A stretch of DNA of 64,000 nucleotides from a bacterium. Its GTDB lineage: Bacteria > UBA8248. Position numbers and translations under genes: made by a program. This document shows, piece by piece, positions 34,140 through 41,750 of this stretch. Positions within the stretch are counted from its first letter, which is position 1. Every line of letters starts with the position of its first letter. The notes below the pieces were generated by a model. That model was not told the origin of the DNA and searched no databases. It saw nothing but the letters and a program-made list of their open reading frames with translations. The stretch is from positions 1-64,000 of the forward strand of contig JAJDYR010000024.1 of the NCBI GenBank assembly GCA_022825065.1, written 5' to 3'.

Positions 34140-34721
34140 CTAGCTCTGCCCGATCTGGTCGATTGGTTCGCTCGCGCGTTCTTCCTTCCGGGGGAGGAGT
34201 TCGCGGAGGTCCGCCGGGCCGAACAACTCGATGATCTTGCGCAGCAGAACGGTGATTCCAGAGAGAAGAAGGACGAAGAGCCCTATCGGCAGACCCGCCT
34301 TGATCGCCCAGCGGTAGGGGAGGCCGGTCGCGGAGTCTGAGGCCTCGCCGACGGCCCAGGACCTTTCGACGAAATCCTCGGCGAAATAGGTGACGATCAG
34401 GCAGTAGGGGATCACGAAGATGATGCAGCCGATGAGCTCGACCCAGTCCCTGGCGCGCGTGCTCAACCGCTCACGGAGCAGGTCGATCCGCACGTGGGCG
34501 TCCTCGATATAGGTGAAGCCGATGCAAAGCAGAAACAGGACCGCGTGGAGGTGCCACTCGGCTTCCTGCAGCTTGGTCGATCCCAGCACCAGGAAGCGCC
34601 GGGTCACGACGTCGAAGATGATGACGACCATCAGCGGAATCGAGAGCCAGGCGCTGATCTTTCCGACGCCAGTCACGATTCGGGCCAGAAACGCTTGTAT
34701 TCGAAACAGTTTCTGCATCAA
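34140..34721 (-). CDS. dctQ: TRAP transporter small permease (DctQ)
   Basis: The four-helix small subunit, 193 residues. WHLHAVLFLLCIGFTYIEDAHVR (here split for reading: WHLHAVLFLL, then GFTYIEDAHVRIDLLRERL) is the DctQ signature. Hydrophobic helices occur near residues 20-45, 55-75, 95-115 and 140-165. It lies between dctP and dctM. The gap from dctP contains a strong hairpin that should cut expression of dctQM. Confidence 0.92.
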   Translation of the reverse strand: MMQKLFRIQAFLARIVTGVGKISAWLSIPLMVVIIFDVVTRRFLVLGSTKLQEAEWHLHAVLFLLCIGFTYIEDAHVRIDLLRERLSTRARDWVELIGCIIFVIPYCLIVTYFAEDFVERSWAVGEASDSATGLPYRWAIKAGLPIGLFVLLLSGITVLLRKIIELFGPADLRELLPRKEERASEPIDQIGQS

Positions 34722-34751
34722 TGGGCTTCCCGGCGCAGCATACGCGAAAAA

Positions 34752-34786
34752 GGCGCCGGAACCGTGACCGTTACGGTTCCGGCGCC
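34752..34786 (-). terminator. Intergenic attenuating terminator between dctP and dctQ
   Basis: GGCGCCGGAACCGT (34752-34765) and ACGGTTCCGGCGCC (34773-34786) form a perfect 14-bp stem with a 7-base loop. On the minus strand a run of Ts follows at once (complement of CGAAAAA). A partial terminator here would make the abundant binding protein in excess over the permease. Confidence 0.8.
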
Positions 34787-34830
34787 CGTGGGTTTTTCAA
34801 GCGAGACGGCTGAGCGCCGTCACATGGGTA

Positions 34831-35892
34831 TTACCTTAAGTATCCGAGGTCCTTCCATACCGCGTATTCCTTGCGGAACGCGCTGTAGGATTCCCATACC
34901 TTCTTGAAGTTCGCGTCGCGCGCGGCGTCGGCAGCGGCGACTTCGGCCCATTTCTTCTCCAGCGTGTCCAGGATGGACTGGGGCCAGCGATGAATCGTCA
35001 CGCCCTTCTTCTTGAGTTCGACCAGAGCCTTGCCCTGAATGGCCTCGCCCTCGGCGAGCCCCTGGCGGAACGCGTCGCCGCACGACACCTCAATCTGCGC
35101 CCGCTGGGTGTCGGTGAGCGCGTCCCACTTCTTCCTGTTCAGCAGCAATTCAAACACCGTCGACTGCTGGTGCCATCCGGGGAAGTAGTAGTGCTTCGCC
35201 ACCTGGTAGAAGCCGAGGTTCAGGTCGATTGCCGGCATCGAGTATTCCGTCGCGTCGATCGAGCCGCGCTCGAGCGCCGGGAAGATGTCGCCGCCCGCAA
35301 TGAGCTGGGTCGATACGCCCACCTTCTCCATCACCTTAGCGCCCAGGCCGAAGAAGCGCATCTTGAGACCCTTCAGGTCATCGATGCTCTTGATCTCCTT
35401 GCGGAACCAGCCCGACGCTTCGGGCGCGATGACGCCGCAGGGCAGCGATTTCAGGCCATGCTTCTTGTAGATCGCATCCCAGAGCTCTATGCCGCCGCCG
35501 TAGAAAATCCAGCCCATATATTCGCCTGCCCTGGGGCCGAAGGGAACGGCGGCGAACATGGCGAGCGCCGGCTCCTTGCCGTACCAGTAGCCGGGCGTCG
35601 ACCAGCACGCATCCACCGAGCCCTTCGCAACGGCGTCGAAGCATTCCTTGGCCGGGATCAGCGCGTTGGGCTCGAAGAACCTGATTTTGATGTTGCCGCC
35701 CGAAACCTTATCCAGACGGTCGACCATTTCTTTGCCCATCGAGCCGAGCTGGGTCAGTTTGCTCGGGAACCAACTCGCCATTTTCCAGCGTATGCGCTTC
35801 GCGGCGTCCGCTTCGCCGACACCCGACGCCACCAGGGCGACGCTCAGCGCAAAGATCATAAACCCGATCGTCGTAAGTTTCTTGATCGTCAT
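34831..35892 (-). CDS. dctP: TRAP transporter substrate-binding protein (DctP/TakP-like)
   Basis: A periplasmic solute-binding protein, 353 residues with a signal peptide of about 30 (KKLTTIGFMIFALSVALVAS, cut near ADA-AK). YWYGKEPALAMFAAVPFG, EASGWFRKEI, DLKGLKMRFFGLGAKVMEKV and GWHQQSTVFE match the TakP subgroup, whose known ligands are 2-keto acids and lactate. The Arg in LKMR is the carboxylate-binding residue of the family. ATG 35892 has AAAGGAGGG upstream and is chosen over the in-frame ATG at 35928. Confidence 0.92.
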   Translation of the reverse strand: MTIKKLTTIGFMIFALSVALVASGVGEADAAKRIRWKMASWFPSKLTQLGSMGKEMVDRLDKVSGGNIKIRFFEPNALIPAKECFDAVAKGSVDACWSTPGYWYGKEPALAMFAAVPFGPRAGEYMGWIFYGGGIELWDAIYKKHGLKSLPCGVIAPEASGWFRKEIKSIDDLKGLKMRFFGLGAKVMEKVGVSTQLIAGGDIFPALERGSIDATEYSMPAIDLNLGFYQVAKHYYFPGWHQQSTVFELLLNRKKWDALTDTQRAQIEVSCGDAFRQGLAEGEAIQGKALVELKKKGVTIHRWPQSILDTLEKKWAEVAAADAARDANFKKVWESYSAFRKEYAVWKDLGYLR

Positions 35893-36110
35893 CAGCAGTT
35901 CCCTCCTTTCGAGTTGGACGAATCTCAAATCAGGGGCGCCTATCTCCCTCGCCGATAAGGAGCCCCTGTAACCTCCTGCGTCATGATTTCTCTGGATAAG
36001 ATTTATTTTCCCTGATTCATTTTATCTTACGTTAGACCGGTGTCAAGGGGTTAAAATCGGGGGCAAGCCGGCTTTCGAAGTTCCCGGCAAATCATCAATC
36101 TTCCGGGGAA

Positions 36111-36312
36111 GGGGCTGTCGGGAAAGCCTTGGCCAAAAGAGCAACCCCCCCTACCCCCCCTTGTCAGGGGGGTATAAAAAGGCGACGCCCCCGCCGGTAG
36201 AGGGGTTTTTGTTTTTTCTTGCCCCCCTGACACGGGGGGGTAGGGGGGGTTGGTTTTCAGGACGAGAGGGATGCCCCCTCTATCCCTGAAAAGGGGACTT
36301 TTTCAACAACCC
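36111..36312. repeat. Composite palindromic element (copy 5, inverted orientation)
   Basis: The left part GGGGCTGTCGGGAAAGCC is a degraded outer arm; the right outer arm is GGGACTTTTTCAACAACCC. The inner arms are intact except for one base (GACACG for GACAAG). The loop is the near-exact inverse of the loop in the copy at 24971-25217. The element lies between same-strand genes, downstream of the molybdoenzyme operon and upstream of dctP. Confidence 0.85.
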
Positions 36313-36384
36313 GGAAGGTGAGATTTGCATTGAAGATCGGGGCCGGATTGGCGGCCGCGCAATTCGTCGAGGCTCGCTGAATCG

Positions 36385-37197
36385 TCAGAAGCCGTAATAG
36401 CGTGGATAGCCCTGTTTCTCCCAGAACCCGCCCAGATCCTCGTTCGTGAAGAAGACGTAGCGCAGGAATTTCGCGCTCTTCCAGCCCACGTTCGTGGGCG
36501 AGGCGAGGCGCAGCGGGGCGCCGTGCTCCGGGGGCAGCGTCTCGCCGTTGTACTCATACGCGAGGACGTTCTGCGGGTGCATCGCCTGCTTGAGATCGAA
36601 CGTCACGCTGTAGCGTTCATGTCCGTTCGCGTTGGCGAGCATGTCGTCGCACAGGAAGAACACGTAGCGGCTCTCGGGCCTGAGCCTGTGCATTTCGATG
36701 AAGCGCGCGAGGTGCACCCCCCGCCAGTGGCATATCGCGCTCCAGCCCTCGACGCAGATGTGCTCCACCGTCTGCTCGAGGGCGGGCATCCCGCGAAGTT
36801 GCGCGAGCGTGTATTCCCGCACCCAGTGGCGCTTCATCATCTGCCCGTTTCTGAGATGGGCCTCCCCAACGACGAGGCTCCACTCCTCGGCCGGCGTCTC
36901 GATGATCCGGGAGTTCGGCGTGACCACCGAGCCGTTGGGCCGCATCTGATCGGGCTGGACGGCGCTTCGGGGATAAGTGCGCGCCAGGCGGTGGTTGCTG
37001 TCCGTCATGAGGCCCACCTTGTGGTTCAGGCGGTCGAACCAGTTCAGCACGGCCTGCACGCCGGGCTCCTCATTGAGACGCGAACACCCGGCCATGAAGG
37101 CGGAGGCGGCGGCAAGAAGCATCTTCATGAATCCGCGCCGGGAAGACGTCGATTTGCCCCCGCCAGATCCCATGATTCGCTTTTCGCCTTTTTTCAT
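36385..37197 (-). CDS. Tat-exported molybdopterin oxidoreductase (sulfite oxidase/YedY-MsrP-like)
   Basis: A periplasmic molybdoenzyme of the sulfite oxidase fold, 270 residues. A twin-arginine signal SRRGFMKMLLAAASAFMAGC starts near residue 19 and may also be lipidated at its Cys. The molybdenum-ligand Cys is in HICVEGWSA near residue 150, followed by WRGVHLARFIE and later PEHGAPLRLASPTNVGWKSA. Known relatives repair oxidised methionine (MsrP) or oxidise sulfite. ATG 37197 has CCGGAGAG upstream. It is the last gene of a run with a two-helix membrane protein, a cytochrome b561 and a thioredoxin with an in-frame UGA. Confidence 0.88.
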   Translation of the reverse strand: MKKGEKRIMGSGGGKSTSSRRGFMKMLLAAASAFMAGCSRLNEEPGVQAVLNWFDRLNHKVGLMTDSNHRLARTYPRSAVQPDQMRPNGSVVTPNSRIIETPAEEWSLVVGEAHLRNGQMMKRHWVREYTLAQLRGMPALEQTVEHICVEGWSAICHWRGVHLARFIEMHRLRPESRYVFFLCDDMLANANGHERYSVTFDLKQAMHPQNVLAYEYNGETLPPEHGAPLRLASPTNVGWKSAKFLRYVFFTNEDLGGFWEKQGYPRYYGF

Positions 37198-37199
37198 CT

Positions 37200-37484
37200 T
37201 CACTCTCCGGAGGACTCGGGCGGCGGCTTCAGCACCCTGATGACGATGGGCGCGATGATCGGGACGGCCAGGACGAGAGAGGTCGGATACAGGATGCAGG
37301 CCCACGTCAGAAACCCGAACTGGAAGCGCGTCATCCAGGCCATCGGCCCGCTCAGGAGATAAGCGGCGATCAAGGCCAGCGCGGCGTTGATGCAGACGAC
37401 GCCCAATACCAGCCTGCCGGCGAAAAGCCTGCGCCTGGCCAGCCTGGTCGGCAATACGAATTCGGTTCGTTCTTCGGTGCCCAT
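37200..37484 (-). CDS. Small two-helix membrane protein
   Basis: A 94-residue protein with two hydrophobic segments (LFAGRLVLGVVCINAALALI, and LTWACILYPTSLVLAVPIIA). No family is recognised. It lies between the cytochrome b561 gene (3-base gap) and the molybdoenzyme (2-base gap), so it is co-translated with them. It may be an extra anchor or electron-transfer accessory of that complex. Confidence 0.7.
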   Translation of the reverse strand: MGTEERTEFVLPTRLARRRLFAGRLVLGVVCINAALALIAAYLLSGPMAWMTRFQFGFLTWACILYPTSLVLAVPIIAPIVIRVLKPPPESSGE

Positions 37485-37487
37485 CCC

Positions 37488-38477
37488 TCAGTTTCCCGCT
37501 CTCGCCTTGCGCCAGAAATCTCCGACGCGCCGTCCGCGCATGAGACCAAACCGGACCAGGAGATAACCCGGCGCGCCGAACCAAAGGCCCTGAGCCTCAC
37601 CGCCCAAGACTGCGTTCATCATATCCGCAACGAGGTTTCCGAGCCAGAAGGCGAGCACAGGGATCGCCGCCTCCTCGGCGGCGCGCCCGAGTTTCTTGGC
37701 GAATTGCTTCTGTCTGGCCCGAAAGGCGTCGCGCTCCGCCTTGACCCCGACGATCATGGGCGCGAGACCTCGCCGCCATCCGTGGGATATCACCATCAGG
37801 AAATGGCCGATCATGAAGACGACCAGGAACAGCATCACCAGAAAATGCAGGAACCGGCTCGACTGGTAGCCCCCGAAAAGCCGGGTCAGCCAACCGAGCT
37901 GGACGGGCTTCAGGATGGCGAGGCCCGTCAGGACGGTGAGCACACCGGCCAGGATGACGACGTTGTACGCAAGTTTTTGGATCGGGTTGAATTTCCCCTC
38001 TCCAGGGGGATGGCGAAAGGTTCTGATGGGATGCAGGAGCATTTCCTTGACGCCGGCGAAATCCGCCCGCGTGATGCGGTAGTGCCTCCCTTCTTCCGTC
38101 AACAGGAGCAGGAGCAGGAAGATCAGCCCGTTGATGGTGTAGGGCCACATGAGGGCGAAGTGCCAGCGCAGCGCGCCCGCGAGCCACTCCCCGATGCCGA
38201 AGGTTTTCGTGAGACCCTGGACGAAAACCCTGTAGTCTGCGCCCAGGTTGATGGCGCGCGGGTCGGCCCGGGTTTCCGATCCCCGCAGCGCTTCGTAGAC
38301 GGCTTCGGGGTTGGGCCTGTCCGGCCCGAAGGCGGGGTACGCCCACCATATCTGAAACCCGCTCGCCATCATCAGTAGCAGGAGGGGCACGTTCAGCCAG
38401 TGGGTGATTCTAAGCAATGACGAATATGGATATACGGGGGCGTCCGGGGGGTTTTGCGTCGTTTCCTCGGTTGCCAT
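37488..38477 (-). CDS. Cytochrome b561-family membrane protein
   Basis: A membrane di-haem cytochrome of the b561 / hydrogenase cytochrome b type, 329 residues. Helices carry likely haem-ligand histidines: RITHWLNVPLLLLMMASGF near residue 24, LRWHFALMWPYTINGLIFLL near 105, SRFLHFLVMLFLVVFMIGHF near 215 (two His), with a fifth helix at the C-terminus. It would pass quinol electrons to the periplasm. The start ATG at 38477 overlaps the TGA of the thioredoxin gene, and the molybdoenzyme lies two genes on, so it is the likely electron donor of that enzyme. Confidence 0.88.
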   Translation of the reverse strand: MATEETTQNPPDAPVYPYSSLLRITHWLNVPLLLLMMASGFQIWWAYPAFGPDRPNPEAVYEALRGSETRADPRAINLGADYRVFVQGLTKTFGIGEWLAGALRWHFALMWPYTINGLIFLLLLLLTEEGRHYRITRADFAGVKEMLLHPIRTFRHPPGEGKFNPIQKLAYNVVILAGVLTVLTGLAILKPVQLGWLTRLFGGYQSSRFLHFLVMLFLVVFMIGHFLMVISHGWRRGLAPMIVGVKAERDAFRARQKQFAKKLGRAAEEAAIPVLAFWLGNLVADMMNAVLGGEAQGLWFGAPGYLLVRFGLMRGRRVGDFWRKARAGN

Positions 38478-38998
38478 CACTCGGCGAGCAGTTTCATGAT
38501 CATCGCCTCGGTGCGCTGGTGGTTGCCCTCGCCGATCGTCTTGAAGCGCACGATCCCTTTCTTGTCGATCAGGTATTTCGTCGGCCAGAAGCGGTTCTGA
38601 AACGCGTCCCAGTTGGTGAAATCGTTGTCCAGCACGACGCGGTATTTGATGCCGAGCTTGGCCATGGCTTCCTCGACGTTTTCTTTTTTCCTGTCGAAGT
38701 TGAACTCGGGCGCGTGGTTTCCGATGACGACCAGCCCCTTGTCTTCGTAGCGCTCGTGCCACGAGCGCAGCGTGGGGATCTCCCGCACGCAATTGATTCA
38801 GGCGAACGTCCACATGTCGAGGAGAACGACCTTGCCGCGCAGATCGGCGAGCTTCACGGGTTCGCCGCCAATCCAGGGCCCGCCCTTGAGTTCGGGCGCT
38901 TGCGCGCCGGGCCCGAGTCCCGATGCGCCCGCCTGGTAGAACGTCCAGAACACGGCGAGAGCGGCGATGGCGATGATGCAGATGAGGGTTCGCTTCAT
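38477..38998 (-). CDS. DipZ/TlpA-like thioredoxin, probable selenoprotein with in-frame UGA
   Basis: A membrane-anchored, periplasm-facing thioredoxin, 173 residues if UGA is read through. Residues 1-25 are a signal anchor. Residue 67 is encoded by TGA at 38800-38798 in the context DMWTFA-U-INCVREIP. DipZ/TlpA relatives read W-T-x-x-C-I-N-C here, so the stop falls exactly on the nucleophilic cysteine while the second Cys is kept. After it the frame continues intact for 106 codons with GNHAPEFNFDRK, DNDFTNW and the cis-Pro motif WPTKYLID. AGGAGA precedes ATG 38998. A hairpin follows the UGA. Alternatives are a pseudogene or a base error. Confidence 0.8.
38770..38790 (-). promoter_or_regulatory. 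Candidate bacterial SECIS hairpin
   Basis: Starting 7 bases after the UGA, GCGUG pairs with CACGC, then a bulged C, then GGG pairs with CCC, closing the loop AGAU about 16 bases downstream of UGA. Bulge, loop distance and G-rich tip fit the known bacterial layout. A second perfect 8-bp hairpin with loop GGC follows at about 38750-38768. Confidence 0.45.
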
Positions 38999-39146
38999 GG
39001 GGGTCTCCTAATCATAGGACAGCTTGCCGAACACTTTAGGAGAAGGTTTGAGCGGATGCAAATACTTCTATACGATGAGTCGGGCGCTTATGCCGCCCTG
39101 CCGTCCAGGTTTCCGTAAAGTTTTATCCATTCGGGTGGAGAAGAAC

Positions 39147-39491
39147 GTGAAATATTACAATTTCGAGGAGATGGAAGCCCACGATACCGGCGAGAGGATT
39201 CAGCGCGTGGTGGCGGGCGAGAAGCTGACCGTGCTTCGCCAGACGATTCACGCCGGCGTGGATATGTACAACCCCCATTCGCACCCCAACGAGCAGATGA
39301 CGATCGTGCTCGAAGGCACGGCGAGGTTCGCGTGCGGCGGGAAAGAGGTGGTCCTCGGGCCGGGCGGCGTCGTGGTTTTTCCGCCGAACCAGGAGCACTC
39401 CACGCGCAACGCGGGCGATGGGCCGCTCGTCCTGGAGGAGATATTCACGCCCGGCGTCGAGAAGCTGAACGAACTGGCGCCCAAGGGCTGA
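39147..39491 (+). CDS. Cupin-domain protein
   Basis: A 114-residue single-domain cupin. The metal-binding motif is NPHSHPNEQMTIVLEGTARF near residue 35, with the second motif PPNQEHSTRN near 80 giving the last His. It may be a small metal-dependent enzyme or sensor. GTG 39147 is chosen for the GGTGGAG upstream; longer starts to 39024 are possible. An ABC ATPase gene follows 17 bases on, in an apparent two-gene operon. Confidence 0.75.
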   Translation: MKYYNFEEMEAHDTGERIQRVVAGEKLTVLRQTIHAGVDMYNPHSHPNEQMTIVLEGTARFACGGKEVVLGPGGVVVFPPNQEHSTRNAGDGPLVLEEIFTPGVEKLNELAPKG

Positions 39492-39508
39492 ATGAGCCGG
39501 AGAGAAGC

Positions 39509-40315
39509 ATGAGCCGTCTGACGATTTCAGGACTCAGGAAAAGTTTCGACGACGTTTGCGCGGTCGACAACCTCTCCCTGGCGCTCGAAGACCGGGAGTT
39601 CATGGTGCTCGTCGGTCCCACGGGCTGCGGCAAGTCGACCCTCTTGCGCCTCGTCGCCGGCGTGGAGGATGAGGACGGCGGCCACATTTATCTCGACGGC
39701 GTGCGGCTGAACGGCATTCCGCCCGGGCGGCGCGGGGTGCAACTCGTTTTTCAGAGCTACGCCCTTTGGCCGCACATGAAAGTTTTCGACGAGAAGAAAT
39801 ACTCGAACCTGGGCTTCGCGCTCAAAATCCGCCGCTGGCTGCCGGGCATCCTGAACGAGCGCGCCCAGGACGTGATGCGGCGACTGGGGATCAGCAAAAA
39901 ATGGTCCCGCCGCCGCCCGGACAGCCTGAGCGCGGGCCAGCAGCAAAAAGTCGCCATCGGCCGCGCCATCGCCATTCCCCCCCGGGTTTTTCTCCTGGAC
40001 GAACCCCTGGCGAACATCGATCCGGTCGCGAGGCTGGAAGTCAGAAAAGAACTGAGAAGAGTGCACGACGAGATCGGGGCGATCAGCCTGCTCGTGACGC
40101 ACGATTTGACGGATGCGTTTCAGATCGCCGACAGGATCGCCGTGATGCGCGACGGCGTGATCGTCCAGGTCGACACGCCGGAGAACCTCATCAACCATCC
40201 GGTGGATTCGTTCGTCGAGAGTTTTTTCACGAGCGTGCACCATGAAAGGCTGCTGCAGGAGTTCCGCGCGAGGCGCAAAGCCGGAAAGACGAGGCCGACT
40301 CCCGATTCACCCTGA
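39509..40315 (+). CDS. ABC transporter ATP-binding protein (MalK/UgpC-like), orphan
   Basis: A 268-residue nucleotide-binding subunit with Walker A GPTGCGKST near residue 37, Q-loop FQSYALWP, signature LSAGQQQK near 140, Walker B VFLLDEPLANIDP and H-loop VTHDL. It resembles sugar- or polyamine-type importer ATPases but lacks most of the C-terminal regulatory domain. There is no permease or binding-protein gene nearby, so partners must be elsewhere. Its 3' end overlaps the convergent hydrolase gene by 9 bases. Confidence 0.88.
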   Translation: MSRLTISGLRKSFDDVCAVDNLSLALEDREFMVLVGPTGCGKSTLLRLVAGVEDEDGGHIYLDGVRLNGIPPGRRGVQLVFQSYALWPHMKVFDEKKYSNLGFALKIRRWLPGILNERAQDVMRRLGISKKWSRRRPDSLSAGQQQKVAIGRAIAIPPRVFLLDEPLANIDPVARLEVRKELRRVHDEIGAISLLVTHDLTDAFQIADRIAVMRDGVIVQVDTPENLINHPVDSFVESFFTSVHHERLLQEFRARRKAGKTRPTPDSP

Positions 40316-41224
40316 CTCGGGGTTGGTTAGAAAATCCCGCCACGCCGCCCAGTAGGCCGCTCCCCCCGTGTAGTACGTGTCGTTGTGGCCCGCTCCCTCG
40401 ATGGTGAAAAACCGCTTGTGCGGTGAGCCCGCCAATTCGTAGAGCCGTCTCCCCTGCGCGAAGGGGACGATGCCGTCCTTATCCCCGTGCAGGACGAACA
40501 GGGGGGTCTGCACTTTCGGGATCATGGCCGCGCTGTCGAATTTGGAGGAGACGATCCAGCCCACCGGCAGGAAGGGGAACATCTTCTTTCCCATGGCGAG
40601 GGTGCTCTCGAAGGGACTCTCCAGAATCAGGCCGCGCGCTTTCTTTCCTTCCGCGGCGAGCTTCACCACTACGGCCCCGCCCAGTGAGCGGCCAAAGAGA
40701 AAAATGCGCTCGTGCGGCGCGCGCTCGGCGAGCCAGGCGTATGCGGCCCTGCCGTCGGCGTATAGACCCTCCTCGCCCGGCCTGCCCTCGCTTTTCCCGT
40801 ACCCCCGGTAGTCGAAGATGAAGACGCCGGCGCCGAGTTCTTTCTGGATGAGCGCGATGTTCTCCGCGCGGTGGGAGAGGTTGCCCGCGTTGCCGTGCGC
40901 CCACAGGAGGACCGGGCCGTCCGGGTCTTTCGGCGTGACGTACCAGCCGTGCAGGCGTACGCCGTCCTCTGCCTTGAAGGAGACGTTCTCATACCCGACG
41001 CCGTAGTTTCGGGGCGTCACCTCGATTTCCCGGTAGGGATGGTAGAGCAGGAAATTCTCTAAAAGCCCGAACATTCCCACGACCAACAAAGCGCCTGCGC
41101 CGAAGAGCAGGTAGCGATGGACTTTTTGCGAGATTCGCAGCGGACCATTCTCATCGAGGGGATGGGGCGAGTTCCCGGTGGGTGGTCTTGATGCAGAGGT
41201 TCTGTATCGTCGTGACACCCGCAT
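40307..41224 (-). CDS. Membrane-anchored alpha/beta hydrolase (ABHD17/BEM46-like)
   Basis: A serine hydrolase with one N-terminal membrane helix (YLLFGAGALLVVGMFGLLEN) and the triad Ser in FGRSLGGAVV, Asp in HGDKDGIVPF and His in GAGHNDTYY. The oxyanion motif is AHGNAGN. The start is uncertain. ATG 41224 overlaps the upstream gene by 74 bases, but later in-frame start codons cut the helix. It probably forms an operon with the CoA-binding protein upstream. Confidence 0.83.
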   Translation of the reverse strand: MRVSRRYRTSASRPPTGNSPHPLDENGPLRISQKVHRYLLFGAGALLVVGMFGLLENFLLYHPYREIEVTPRNYGVGYENVSFKAEDGVRLHGWYVTPKDPDGPVLLWAHGNAGNLSHRAENIALIQKELGAGVFIFDYRGYGKSEGRPGEEGLYADGRAAYAWLAERAPHERIFLFGRSLGGAVVVKLAAEGKKARGLILESPFESTLAMGKKMFPFLPVGWIVSSKFDSAAMIPKVQTPLFVLHGDKDGIVPFAQGRRLYELAGSPHKRFFTIEGAGHNDTYYTGGAAYWAAWRDFLTNPESG

Positions 41225-41567
41225 CTTCCAGACGGCGCGCGGAGGCGGGATTCGAGATGCCCTTTTGCATCCAGAACGCGCGCGGGCGCTTCTCTATCGC
41301 CTCATCCACCAGGGCGGGTATTTCCTCCGAGCGCCGGAAGACGTTCACGATGTCGACGCGCCCGGTGACCTCGCCCAGGCTTGAATATGCCTTCTCCCCG
41401 AGGGCGGATTCGATTCCGGGATTTATCGGGATGACCCGGTAGCCCGCCTCCTGCATATAGGCGGCGATCCGGTGGCTCGTGCGCGAAGGGTCGTCCGAGA
41501 GGCCGACCACGGCGATGGTCTCTGCTTCGGCGAGTATGGAGGCGAGTATCTGATCCTCGGGGTTCAT
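41151..41567 (-). CDS. CoA-binding-domain protein (YccU family)
   Basis: A 138-residue Rossmann-like protein with the CoA-binding signature IAVVGLSDDPSRTSHRIAAY near residue 18, VIPINPGIESALGEKAY, and the C-terminal FWMQKGISN and TTIQNLCIKTTHRE motifs. Such proteins bind CoA through the conserved Cys, but their function is unclear. ATG 41567 follows GGGAGACACACGG; the in-frame ATG at 41603 is less likely. Confidence 0.83.
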   Translation of the reverse strand: MNPEDQILASILAEAETIAVVGLSDDPSRTSHRIAAYMQEAGYRVIPINPGIESALGEKAYSSLGEVTGRVDIVNVFRRSEEIPALVDEAIEKRPRAFWMQKGISNPASARRLEDAGVTTIQNLCIKTTHRELAPSPR

Positions 41568-41750
41568 TCCGTGTGTCTCCCTGGTTTTCCGGTATGATAC
41601 CACAGCTTATTGCGAGCGCATGAGGCGCCCGCGGGGAAGGGGCGGCTTGCCCTTTATGAAGACGAGGGTGTAAATCATCGGGGAGGGGAGAGGACGCGCC
41701 TCTCCCTGATTTCATCTTGAGATATTTTCTCTTATCTGTGAGGGCATGAG

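Noticed and set aside
32505-34340. 611-codon plus-strand frame across the TRAP permease genes
   Set aside because: It is extremely rich in Asp, Glu, His and Gln and lacks motifs, as expected from reading hydrophobic-helix genes backwards.
38798-38800. Thioredoxin gene simply broken by a nonsense mutation
   Set aside because: The stop falls precisely on the catalytic Cys codon, the rest of the frame is undamaged, and a second gene shows the same pattern. Sequencing error or decay remains possible but is less likely.
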